Assembly (NCBI GenBank): GCA_949825065.1
Contig: OX463856.1
Span: 15,073,757-15,137,756 of the forward strand
Direction: 5' to 3'
Length of the DNA: 64,000 nucleotides
DNA from: Odontocerum albicorne
Lineage: Eukaryota; Arthropoda; Insecta; Trichoptera; Odontoceridae
The notes under the pieces were generated by a model. It was not told the origin of the DNA. It made no database searches and was given only the letters and a program-made list of their open reading frames with translations. A program made the translations under genes and the position numbers. Shown here in pieces: positions 55,262 through 64,000 of this stretch. Position 1 is the stretch's first letter. Each line of letters begins with the position of its first letter.

Positions 55262-55640
55262 ATCGTCGTTGTCGTCGTTGTCGTCGTTGTCGTCGTTGCT
55301 GATCCTCTTAGTCGATGATCCCCTCGCCATTCCATCGTCAATTTAGTTGAAAAGCGAGTTTTTCGTTTCTTTTTAAAATTCAGAAAACTCACCGTCCACA
55401 CCACTGTACTAAATCCGATGGCAAACCAAAATGAGATGATCGGAGCGTACCTGCGTGATTTTTCTTTTTCTGTTTTTTTTTTAAAGAATATACATGACCG
55501 ATATCTTAGGTATCCTTTTACCCCCGAATACTAGGCGGAAAAAAAACATGTGTCAATCCAGGGGAGTAACACAGCGCGGGTTTTGAATCGGCTTCCTTCT
55601 GCACGGAAGTCCATTGCGTTACCGCGCAACCATGCATCTC
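55262..55640 (-). mobile_element. SINE-B, full length, expanded tail
   Basis: Left end is an expanded (TCGTCGTTG)n tail at 55262-55300. Then CTCTTAGTCGATGATCCCCT, TGTACTAAATCCGATGGC, CCCGAATACTAGGCGGAAAA, GCACGGAAGTCCATTGCG, and CCATGCATCTCC. Body and head are well preserved. The tail suggests replication slippage of the SINE 3' repeat. Confidence 0.92.
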
Positions 55641-55769
55641 CTTTATCCAGTCAATATTTCGACGACCTTGGTGGTCTTGTTCAACCATGGTTTACAGTTA
55701 AATTTCTGATGGTTCTCAAAAATAAAAATAAAAATGAAAGAGTGCCAGTCTAGTTAGATTGTTATGAAT

Positions 55770-56065
55770 CAATTGATAGCATTGATAGAAATATTGGACA
55801 TAAATATGGCATTTATTCTGAAATTACACACATATACCAAAGCAATGTACAAGATGTTTTTTGAGAGAAGCTATCAAAAGGTATGGTTTTTTTTTTTTCA
55901 TAATATCATCCCAATCCATATACACCCCCACTTAAAGGAGTGAAAGCTTGGCTACGAGGCTGTAAAACATTTTAAAACCTAACTTATTAACTTATATGTT
56001 AATAAATAAACTGTTGATACAATAATAAACAAAATAAATTGCATTGTTAAAAAGATAAACGCACA
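55770..56065. repeat. R4 repeat copy 3
   Basis: ATTGATAGAAATATTGGACA, TTGAGAGAAGCTATCAAAAG, GGCTACGAGGCTGTAAAACA, AATAAACTGTTGATACAATA, and AAAGATAAACGCAC. The last two segments match 59.05-59.13 kb. Confidence 0.6.
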
Positions 56066-56145
56066 AACCCAAGAGTTAGATGTGTTCGATAGTATCACCA
56101 ATATTATCCATAACGAACAATGAGTAAAAAGGGCTTACTCTAGTG

Positions 56146-56576
56146 CAGGGGTGGCCAACCTTTTTGGGCCGTATGCCAAATCGGTAGCGGGTAAAGGCTC
56201 GCGGGCTTAACATGTATTTTTTTTTAATTAATGACATATCGAAATCTGAATGCCTGAAAACGAACTAGTATAGTCCAAACGGTACTCAAAGCGTTTCACT
56301 ACCAACGCTATTTACTACAGACTCTTGATTAATTTAAATAATTATTATATTTTCTTGAATTATTGTCATAAACGTGAAATGATATATTTATTACTCAGAA
56401 TGGTAACATTATTTTTATTTTGAATATACATAAATTAGTTTCTTCGTTTTGGAAGTCTAGAGTGAGTCGCTATTATTAAATTACAATGTTTTATTCTTAT
56501 TTTTTTCATGATTAAAAAAAAAACACCTCGCAGGCTGCACAAACTACCCTAGGGGGCCGCGGGTTGGCCATGCCTG
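56146..56576. mobile_element. hAT-like MITE, 431 bp
   Basis: Terminal inverted repeats CAGGGGTGGCCAACC (left) and the complement of CAGGCATGGCCAACC (right), with GGGCC/GGCCC-rich subterminal sequence and an AT-rich, non-coding centre. CAGxGGTGGCCAAC-type ends are characteristic of hAT elements. The flanking octamers CTCTAGTG and ATCTGATG agree at 5 of 8 positions, a decayed 8-bp duplication at best. Needs a hAT transposase in trans. Confidence 0.82.
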
Positions 56577-57600
56577 ATCTGATGGTCAAAACTCAAATGC
56601 GGTTTAGCCCCAAAAATTGATGGCTCTATATTTTGGGGCTGAAGACAATGTTGTATTTTGTTCTTTTGCATGTCGGTATCGTCAATTTAGATTTACTTAG
56701 GTCAACCGTTCGAACAAATCAATGTTTACCCTTAAAAAAAATTTTCTTCTACATCGTGGCTTCAATGAATGGTAAGCGTTGTGGTATTCCAATATATCTA
56801 GAAGTTGATGCCCCAACTTTCCTCATCCTTTCCGGGTCTAGAACATATTGGAGGCAGCGTTTAACCCTTCCTTCCCTGTGATGTGTAACTAGTACACATT
56901 GATTCTAAAAACTTTAATATCTCTATAAATACTGGGTTTATATTTTAGGTATTCCTCCGTAATACATTTACGCATTGAATGAAATAAGAATATTAATAGT
57001 AATTAACACTTATCGACCACATCAGAGATATATAGTATTGTGAAAATCGGGAATAAATTCACCAATACAATCAAACGTGTGCCAGTGTGTGACGTAGGTA
57101 TATTAATTCTAAAAATCCGCTATGAGGGAGGAAACTACGCTATTCACGTCTCACTCTCACTCTACTTCGGTATATGGGAACGCAAGAAATAGAATCTTAG
57201 TTCGCTCGCTTCTTTCGCTTTAGTAGCTCTCGGGCATCCATTTGAGGTGATCTCTTCGCTCGTTTTGTGAACGTCAGCCGAAGTTTTTTTTCATGTTTTC
57301 AGCAATTAAATTTCAAATATTTTATCTTTTGACTTCAAATTTAATTAATTTAAGCGGTTAGCTATGAATATTCTTATTTTTCCGATTTTAAATCGCTCAT
57401 TTTTACATGAATACACAGCACTGGAACGCGCGGATTTTTTTAGCACAGGAAGGAAAAGGTTAAAGAGGATTCTGTCCATCCCTCTTACCCATTTTACCCC
57501 AACTTTCCCCATGATTACCTGCTTTTCCATAGTTTTAATATTCTTTCTGACAATATGCTCAAAGTTTGTTAGGATCATTTTCAAAGATATCTTAAGCAAC
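56577..57600. other. Anonymous sequence
   Basis: No gene recognised. Two overlapping antiparallel frames of 84 and 97 residues (57345-57657) overlap the next feature and are unlikely to be real. Confidence 0.45.
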
Positions 57601-57660
57601 CGATTTCTACCACCGGTCCGCGGACCACTGCCGGTCCATGAAAATTTCCATTTTTAATCC
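57601..57660. mobile_element. Possible hAT end fragment
   Basis: CCACCGGTCCGCGGACCAC followed by TGCCGGTCC, a G+C-rich hAT-type subterminal signature in AT-rich surroundings. No partner end found. Confidence 0.4.
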
Positions 57661-58536
57661 AAGCATATTCGTTTACGTTTCTGTTTTTTTTAAATAATTA
57701 TAGAATTTTCATTTAAGAATGTAATATTGAAAAATTAACACTAAAATACCATGAAAGTGATGTTTTTTTTCTTGCGAAATGTTTCTTTCATTTAAAAAAC
57801 GGTTGTAAATCACCGGTGTCTCAATAATATCTTATTATTGGATGATAGAGAAGCTGGTGCGCTTTGCTGTCCATTTTCTACAACACAGCCACCTCGAATG
57901 AAACATCTCGATAGCATCTATTATATACCTTTCCTTCTTCGTCAACGTTTTTAAAGAAATATCAAAATAATAATATTCATTTTTGGTATTTCTGTACTAC
58001 TTTAGGATTTATGGAGAAACAGAGAAGTAAAAATATATATTAAGCAAACGTGTTTTTACAAAATTTGAAAATTTTTACTTTATACGCTGAAAAAATATAA
58101 ATTATATTTTTTGCAAAAAAACTTAATCAAATATCTTTTTTGCAATTAAATATCTTTTTTTGCAAAAATATGCATAAAATACATATAAACGACAAACATA
58201 ATTATGAAATAGCAATTTTTTAAAACACATTTGAAGATTTATTATTTCGTATGGGTCAACCCCCACAGAGCGGATGTGAGTAAAAGTGGAATGTTATTTT
58301 TATCTCTCTTCCACAGTAATTTTTCAAGAGAAGGAGAACTTCGTGAGCGCACTAACAACTAGCTTAGTCCGTCGGGACTCGGCCTGTGGGTGACGCAACA
58401 CTTAATACTCCCTAGTTATAAAAACCAGAGAAAAAAAGTCAAAACTTTGTTTCCGCTATTGTCCATACCATTCTGAAAGCTGTTATTTTCTATTTATCAA
58501 AGTCTGTTCGTGGGTTACATATTTTTTTTTAAATAT
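57661..58536. other. Anonymous AT-rich sequence
   Basis: No recognised feature. Confidence 0.5.
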
Positions 58537-59222
58537 AAATAAATATAGGTTTATTGATAGCAACAAAGTATGCATAAATATATTCCAAAATTGCACATGC
58601 ATCTCAAGAACTGCAGAAAATACATTTACGAGAGGAGTTATCAAAAGTTCGGCCGAGATACATCCCACTAATACCTATAGGGCGAACTCGGCCGCGAGAG
58701 CATCAGATGTTTTACAGCCCACACTCTTGTACATGTAGACTAAGTAAAAAAACAGAAAAGTAATAAGTGACAGACAAAATAAAAAAGGAATTCCATAAAT
58801 ACCACCTCAGATTAACCATCAGCCAAAAACGAATAAAAGCTTACGGGAGTCCAAATTTTATCAAAATAAAATAACGTTCAAATAATAGGTTTAATGACAG
58901 GAATATAAAGTACAAATAATAGGTTTAATGAAAGCAATATAACGTATAAATAATAGGTTAATTGACAGCAATATAACGAACAAATAAAAGGTTTAATGAC
59001 AGCAACTCGAAGGGCTAGTCCGGCTCCGAGGATGCCAGATGTTTTTAGCCAGTTGTTGATACAATTAGTAAATAAACAGTTGATACAATTATGAATATAA
59101 CATTTATGTACAAACATTGTTAAAAATATGAACGCACATATACATACAACCTCTGATTCGCTGTCAGCGCAAAAAGAGCGAAGAAAATGAGAGTTCAAAT
59201 TTTGACAAAATAAAATCACAGA
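58537..59222. repeat. R4 repeat copies 4 and 5, tandem
   Basis: Copy 4: ATAAATATAGGTTTATTGAT, ATATATTCCAAAATTGCACA, AGGAGTTATCAAAAGTTC, GAACTCGGCCGCGAGAGCAT, CAGATGTTTTACAGCC, ending CAAATTTTATCAAAATAAAA near 58870. Copy 5 follows through a short tandem array (58879-59005): GCTAGTCCGGCTCCGAGGAT, GCCAGATGTTTTTAGCC, CAAATTTTGACAAAATAAAA at 59219. Together they show a unit of about 330 bp ending in the same segment. Confidence 0.7.
58879..59005 (+). repeat. 34-bp tandem repeat, ~3.7 copies
   Basis: CAAATAATAGGTTTAATGAC-type units start at 58879, 58913, 58947 and 58981, each 34 bp. The unit equals the R4 opening segment (AGGTTTATTGATAGCAA), so R4 multiplied its own end here. Confidence 0.93.
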
Positions 59223-59804
59223 CCCTTTAGAAGGTTACGTTTCAGACCATTCCCTAAGGTACAATTAATTATTCACCCGCTTTTTCAAGGGCAAGAGTAG
59301 TTTATGGCAACATTTGCTGGTTTGGCATGAAAAAAAATCTTTGAATAATGATAGATAGATAGATAAGGACGAGTAATAGAGTATTTTTACTTACGGAAAT
59401 CTTTGGGTAAGTCAATTTTTCAAATAAACATATCTGATAATACGTAAAGCGTGTTAAGCTCATTAATAAACATCTTTAAGGCTCACGCGGAAAAAATATT
59501 TTAAGGTGTAACCAATTCATGGTATAATTCGAGCATAACGAAGACTGCACAGATGGGCAATCAGTATGGGTATTGTATGGACTTTCAAATGACTTCAACT
59601 ACTTTTTTTTTTCGCGATTAATTGATTAAATTATTTAGGTTGCTTTATCACTGTGTTGCGTGTGTTTTACTTTTTTTTTCTTGTGGAAATCTGACTTCTG
59701 TCTACCCCAAAAAGAATATGCCATGATGGTGTATTTATACACATATATGAATGTGCAAAACCTTTTTCTATTCGTTTTTATTTTCTTTTTTAGTGATCTT
59801 TTAT
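59223..59804. other. Anonymous sequence
   Basis: Contains (GATA)4 near 59349-59365. Otherwise nothing recognised. Confidence 0.5.
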
Positions 59805-59965
59805 ATGTGGTGGCAATGTATGAAGTGATTAAGCGTGTATGTGAACTTAAGGTTGATGTTTTGAGTGAGACAAAGACTAGCACTTTGAGATTGTTTAGAC
59901 ACGTAGAACGAATGAATGAAGAAAGTTTAACTAAACAAATATACAGTGCAAATGTGAATGTAAAC
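59805..59965 (+). pseudogene. LINE-2 fragment
   Basis: In the frame 59660-59995 the segment MYEVIKRVCELKVDVLSETK then LRLFRHVERMNEESLTKQIY and SANVNVN is LINE-2. The upstream part of that frame is T-rich chance sequence. Confidence 0.75.
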
Positions 59966-60239
59966 CATGCGATCAAATATAATATGGTGTCTTGACTTTG
60001 CTCTTCAATATGTTCAATTTTCCGATTCCGATATGTTAAAGTATGATATACATTACGAAAGAGAATTTTTTTGTTGAAGATTCGTATAGCGTAAGTTGCT
60101 GGTACTCTTCAGTGATCCTAAATTTTAAGGAGAACAATGCCTCAAAATAAACACATCTTTACAAATATTTATTTTCGTAAAAAAAAAAACAATATTTCAC
60201 TACACGAAGAGATGGTTAAGTTAAATTAGTCAAATACTA

Positions 60240-60683
60240 CGTTTCGTCAGTGTTATTGCATGGATTCGAATCATGGATCCTCAAAGTTGGTAGTATGAAC
60301 TGACTGGAAGCATTCGAAATGTGGATGCACCAGATAATGCTACGGATACGCTGGACGTATATGGTCAGGAACACAAGGGTTCTTCAAAGAGCCAAAGTTG
60401 ATAGAGAGTTGCTGACTAATATTAAAATCCGAAAGGTGTCCTATTTGGGTCATGTACTTAGAGGAGCAAAGTACAGATTACTGCACCTGATCATCCAAGG
60501 CAAAATAGAGGGTTGAAGAGGTGTTGGCAGGAGGCAAATATCCTGGCTCCACAATATACGTGATTGGACTGGTATAAGGAGCGTCGGGGATCTTTTTCGG
60601 GCTGCCGGGGACAAAGATGTCTACTCTCAGGTGATACTCAACGTTGGAGGGACCTGACATGACACTGTGAAGAAGAAGATGAA
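60240..60683 (+). pseudogene. LINE-1 C-terminal fragment, copy 2
   Basis: Reads SVLLHGFESWILKVGSMN, stop, LEAFEMWMHQIMLRIRWTYM, VLQRAKVDRELLTNIKIRKV, SYLGHVLRGAKYRL, IIQGKIEG, stop, RGVGRRQISWLHNIRDWTGI, then a GAAGAAGAAGATGAAGA tail. Colinear with residues ~105-258 of the 26.5-kb copy but carrying two in-frame stops, so older. Confidence 0.88.
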
Positions 60684-60687
60684 GATA

Positions 60688-60950
60688 TGGTATGGGACGT
60701 GTGGAATGAATGAGTGAAAAAAGACTAACGAAACAAATAAACAGTACAAATATAACTGAAGGCTTGGTAGAGGGAGACTAAGAAAAGTATGACTCGATCA
60801 AGTGAATGATATTTTGAAAGAAGAAAATTTAAAAAGTTAGAGAAATATGGATGAGATAGATATGATAGATGTATGTCGCGAGACGAAAATCTAGCGCTCT
60901 CTCCTCCTTACCCACCGCAACAGGAAAATAGATTGACAGTATGTTTTTGT
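60688..60950 (+). pseudogene. LINE-2 fragment
   Basis: ATGGGACGTGTGGAATGAAT, CGAAACAAATAAACAGTACA, GATCAAGTGAATGATATTTT, ACCGCAACAGGAAAATAG. It abuts the LINE-1 tail. Frames are broken. Confidence 0.72.
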
Positions 60951-61306
60951 ATCTTTATTAGCTCAGGACATTTATTTTACAATCAATAAAACTCTCAATA
61001 TTCAGCAGATAAATGGTGTTTTCATTAGACAAGTTGTGCAATCAGTTGTGTAATTAAATGAGTTCCGGACTTCAGAGCCGAGAAACGAATACAGTCGTCT
61101 GAAAAATAAACATCCTTATTGACACGGAGGTCCATCGCAGCTCCTCGGCGCTGGAGTGTGAGGGAACTAATGAAGCGTTTTCCTTAGAGAATTTATACTC
61201 CGACTACTGTTCCAAACAAAATTATATAATTGTTGTTTGGTCTAAGGTTGTTTTTTATTATTATTTCAGGAAATTAACAAACTCCGTGGCCTTATTTTTA
61301 AAAGGG
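60951..61306. other. Spacer
   Basis: No recognised feature. Confidence 0.5.
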
Positions 61307-61397
61307 TTGTATTTGTATTGTATTATATACAGTACAAACTGTAGCGTATTTGCCATGAGGAAATTTCTCGCAACCAGCCAGAATTAAGTTAAACCTG
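61307..61397 (-). mobile_element. SINE-A 3' half
   Basis: TGTATTTGTATTGTATTATA tail, GTACAAACTGTAGCGTATTT, GCAACCAGCCAGAATTAAG on the reverse strand. Confidence 0.68.
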
Positions 61398-61584
61398 AAG
61401 ACACGTGTCGGGATAGTTTCATTCAGTTTCACGTCGGACGACCTAGAGCCTGATTTATTACTCTGCCTTGTGGCATTCAGGAATAGCTTTCAGCTTTATT
61501 CAATTTTGGCAAAAACTCTCTTAATGTTTAAAGGCCTTCTATAGTATATAAATAATGAAAAAAAGTCTGTTTAATTAAAGTTTC

Positions 61585-61803
61585 GTCTTCGGCCATGGTA
61601 TCTGACGATGCCATCAATACCCTTTTCACACTCCAGTGTAGTGTCAGCAGAAGAGAGAGGCTCCCCTTGGGAACAGCTCTTTAGTCAAAGTATAACTTTA
61701 TTTATTTGTTCTATGAATGTATGATCGCACAGTAAAATAACCTTATTTTTTCTTTGAGACATTGTGAGTGGAGGAAGGTTAACTGCATCGTCCTGTAAAA
61801 ACC
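61585..61803 (+). repeat. R2 repeat copy 2
   Basis: Partner of 19613-19845: CTTTTCACACTCCAGTGTAG, GGGAACAGCTCTTTAGTC, GTATGATCGCACAGTAAAAT, CATCGTCCTGTAAAAACC. Confidence 0.65.
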
Positions 61804-62003
61804 AAATCTAGATTTTTTTTTGTTTTAATACTAAAGCTTTTTTTCCTAAAGCTTAATTAATAAGGTATTCATTAATTGCTCTATTTCTCTAAATAATTTC
61901 TGGAATATACACGATTGTACTATTAAATGGGGCTGTGTTTATTTTTCTCCTAGATTCAAAACGGATATTTTTTTCTTAAAAACATTAATGGACTAGACTT
62001 GAA
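61804..62003. other. AT-rich spacer
   Basis: No feature seen. Confidence 0.5.
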
Positions 62004-62402
62004 AGGTGCATAGTAAGTTTCATGGTAACGTACTGCACTTCCATGCGGAAGGTTGCTTGAACCTCGCGCTGTGTTACTCCTCTCGAATGACATAGGCTTT
62101 TTTTTTTCGCCTAGTATTCGGGGTATAAAGATACCTAAGGCTTATCATATCGATTCTTTAAAAAAAGAAGAAAAAAAAAACAAACATGTCGATGTACTCC
62201 GATTAATTATCTTCAGTGTGTCATTGGATCTAGTAGAGAAATGTGGCCGGTAAGTTAGTTGGTGTGCAACGACTCACTCACTTAAAAGAAGAAAAAAAGA
62301 AAGAAAAAACTCCACGACACAACTTCACTTTCCAACTGAATTGGCGTTGGCGTGGCGAAGGAATCCTCGACTACGAGGCCCAGCAACGACGACGACGACA
62401 AT
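62004..62402 (+). mobile_element. SINE-B, full length
   Basis: Head AGGTGCATAGTAAGTTTCAT, CACTTCCATGCGGAAGG, a decayed B box GCTTGAACCTCGCG, TTTTTCGCCTAGTATTCGG, CATTGGATCTAGTAGAG, CCACGACACAACTTCAC, and the tail CAGCAACGACGACGACGAC. Confidence 0.92.
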
Positions 62403-62704
62403 TAATGGACTTGTAGATTCTTTGGTTATACTTGATAGAATATGTTTCCGTTGCCCCGTTCGTTCAACTAAATTGAACAAGCTGTTAATTGCATGCAAGG
62501 CGTATACTAATTATTTTTCATTTATCAATACAAGTTGCTCTTCGTTTAATAGGGAAATCTTTGAGTGAGGCATGTTTGGGATATCAATTGCGAATTTTAA
62601 AGTTTACCTTTAGCGACACTGATCAACCTGATAGCGAGTGATACATCATAAATGTTGTAACAAAAGTTTTTGCTTAAACTATATGGATCTTTATAGTAGA
62701 ATAT
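62403..62704. other. Spacer
   Basis: No recognised feature. Confidence 0.5.
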
Positions 62705-62815
62705 TTGATACTTAATTCCACCTGAAAAGAGCCTCGAAGAAACGAGATATAAACACGTGTAGCGCAAATTAATGTAATAAATGTAACAAGAAAACAATTT
62801 ATTATTTAATTATTC
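62705..62815 (+). mobile_element. PLE-B tail
   Basis: CTTAATTCCACCTGAAAAGA, GCCTCGAAGAAACGAG (a short stem), ATATAAACACGTGTAGCGC, then AACAATTTATTATTTAA. Same order as at 3.1 and 18.7 kb. Confidence 0.6.
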
Positions 62816-63479
62816 ATCAATGTTTTGTTACCTTTTTTATGTGACTTTCTCTACCCATTCTTGAAAATCCTCTTTTTTTAAATTTAGTTCATTACATTTT
62901 ATATGTTTTTAATTGCTTCACGTCTAAGTGTGAATTTTTATTTACGTAATAGTAATTTTCTACACTGGTCCAAATTTAGTTATATTATATGTAACCTGCA
63001 TAATGTAATGAGAAGACTGTTTGTTTTTTTTAATAAAACATAAATAAATTAAAATATATGAAACAAATTAAATTAAAAAAAAAGAAATACGATCAAAAAC
63101 ATCAGCTTTTTCTGAAAATTACAATTCTGAAATTGACTGACTGCGGGAATAGAAAACATCGCGGTGTGGGTGAACGAATATTTCCTTTTTTAACTGTCTT
63201 CCCCGGCGAAAGAAAATTCAGCCAGTGTATATACCTAACAAAGAAATGTATTTTTCAAAGGAGAAGAGAAAGTCTAACTTTTTATTTCTACATTACGCCG
63301 CACTATTCTCCAGAGAGTGATTCCGCGAATGATATAAAAAATACGCCGGGCACAAAGGACTAGGGAAGCGAAATATAGTTTTCATTGAAAATTCTGAAAA
63401 ATGTCTCGAAATCTCTAATTTATGACGGATCGTCAGGGAAATTTTAACGGAGTATTTTGACTCTTACATATTTTTTCCC
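62816..63479. other. Anonymous sequence
   Basis: A 101-residue forward frame (63058-63363) is lysine-rich at its start and has no recognised domain. Confidence 0.45.
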
Positions 63480-64000
63480 TTCCAAGATGGTAAAACATAA
63501 CATCTTGATTCTCAAATAACTTTTTGACTGTTTGCTGTACGAAACTTGATGTAGAAATAAACGGAAACAACTGGGAATAGACATTTTATAAACATTATTT
63601 TATTTGAGGATGTAATATATCACAGAACATTTTTATGATATCTCGACGTTGAAACTTAATAACAAAAATATCTTGATTTTAAAATGACTGACTGATATAG
63701 TAGTAATTTATATGTTGTAACGAATGAAAAAATCTGTAAAAAGATATTTTTAAACATTATTTTCTTAGAAAATGAAATACGCCAGAGATGATTAATATGA
63801 TATCTTGAAATTGTAATACAAAAATATAACATTTCGATTCTAAAATTTCTTTTTGACTGTTTGCTGTACACATTTAGATTTTTTAATTTGAAAATTAAAT
63901 ATAACATATTAAATTACATTATTATGATATCTTGAGGTTGAAACTAAAAAAGCGATAACATCTTGGTTCTTAAATTACTTTTTGACTGTTTACTGTACTA
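63480..64000 (+). repeat. Decayed satellite, ~130-170-bp units, open at window edge
   Basis: A block ending TTTTTGACTGTTTGCTGTAC occurs at about 63521, 63851 and 63980, with a weaker copy near 63686. Each is preceded by ATGATATCTYGA, TTGAAACT, AACATCTTGRTTCT and AAATTACT-like segments. Unit length varies through indels. The array continues past the right edge. Confidence 0.75.

Noticed and set aside
58878..59219. 113-residue reverse frame with hydrophobic repeats as a membrane protein
   Set aside because: The hydrophobic repeats are produced by the 34-bp tandem units of R4.

Overview
The window looks like intergenic, repeat-dominated DNA from an animal nuclear genome. It is about two thirds A+T by eye, with no operons, no long host open reading frames, no rRNA and no genuine tRNA genes. 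The mobile-element spectrum is tRNA-derived SINEs, several non-LTR retrotransposon C-termini, Penelope-like elements with a GIY-YIG domain, an internally deleted mariner, an LTR with a TGGCGCC primer site, a hAT-like MITE and a foldback MITE. That mix suggests an arthropod, most likely an insect. The species is inference and cannot be fixed from the sequence. I recognise no host gene, and nearly all short open frames are chance or fall inside transposons.

Layout. 0-12.3 kb: a decayed tandem repeat (1.5-2.0 kb), a Penelope-type tail (2.8-3.2 kb), alternating SINE-A and SINE-B copies, LINE-4 and LINE-2 fragments, and a tail-to-tail SINE-A pair carrying a 259-bp foldback element. 12.3-16.4 kb: largely anonymous. 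16.4-22.4 kb: SINEs, a second Penelope-B fragment, a 49-bp satellite with a dimeric higher-order pattern, and LINE-2 fragments. 22.4-27.5 kb: SINEs with an unusual hairpin, then short tandem arrays interrupted by a 5'-truncated LINE whose reading frame is still open (the longest coherent frame in the window). 28-32 kb: LINE-2, an internally rearranged Penelope-A copy with a hammerhead-like motif, LINE-4 and a doubly deleted mariner. 32.7-46.5 kb: SINE-B copies, two LTR pieces, the best Penelope-A copy (39.3-40.4 kb, minus strand) and a LINE/SINE/LTR nest at 45.4-46.5 kb. 47-59 kb: two repeat families I cannot classify (R3, R4), SINEs and a hAT-like MITE. 59.8-64 kb: LINE-2/LINE-1 remnants, SINE-B, a Penelope-B tail and a decayed satellite running off the right edge.

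How the parts relate. The SINEs have no protein and must have been moved by another element's machinery. The LINE fragments are all C-terminal or 3' pieces, as expected from 5' truncation during target-primed reverse transcription. The Penelope copies retain enough of the reverse transcriptase C-terminus and GIY-YIG nuclease to be recognised. The most interesting signals are the hammerhead-like fold at the end of Penelope-A, an unexplained excess of the octamer TACGAGTA across the window, and the 98-bp dimeric organisation of the 49-bp satellite. The labels SINE-A, SINE-B, LINE-1 to LINE-4, PLE-A, PLE-B and R1 to R4 are mine and local to this window. Element boundaries were set by eye by comparing copies within the window and may be off by tens of bases.
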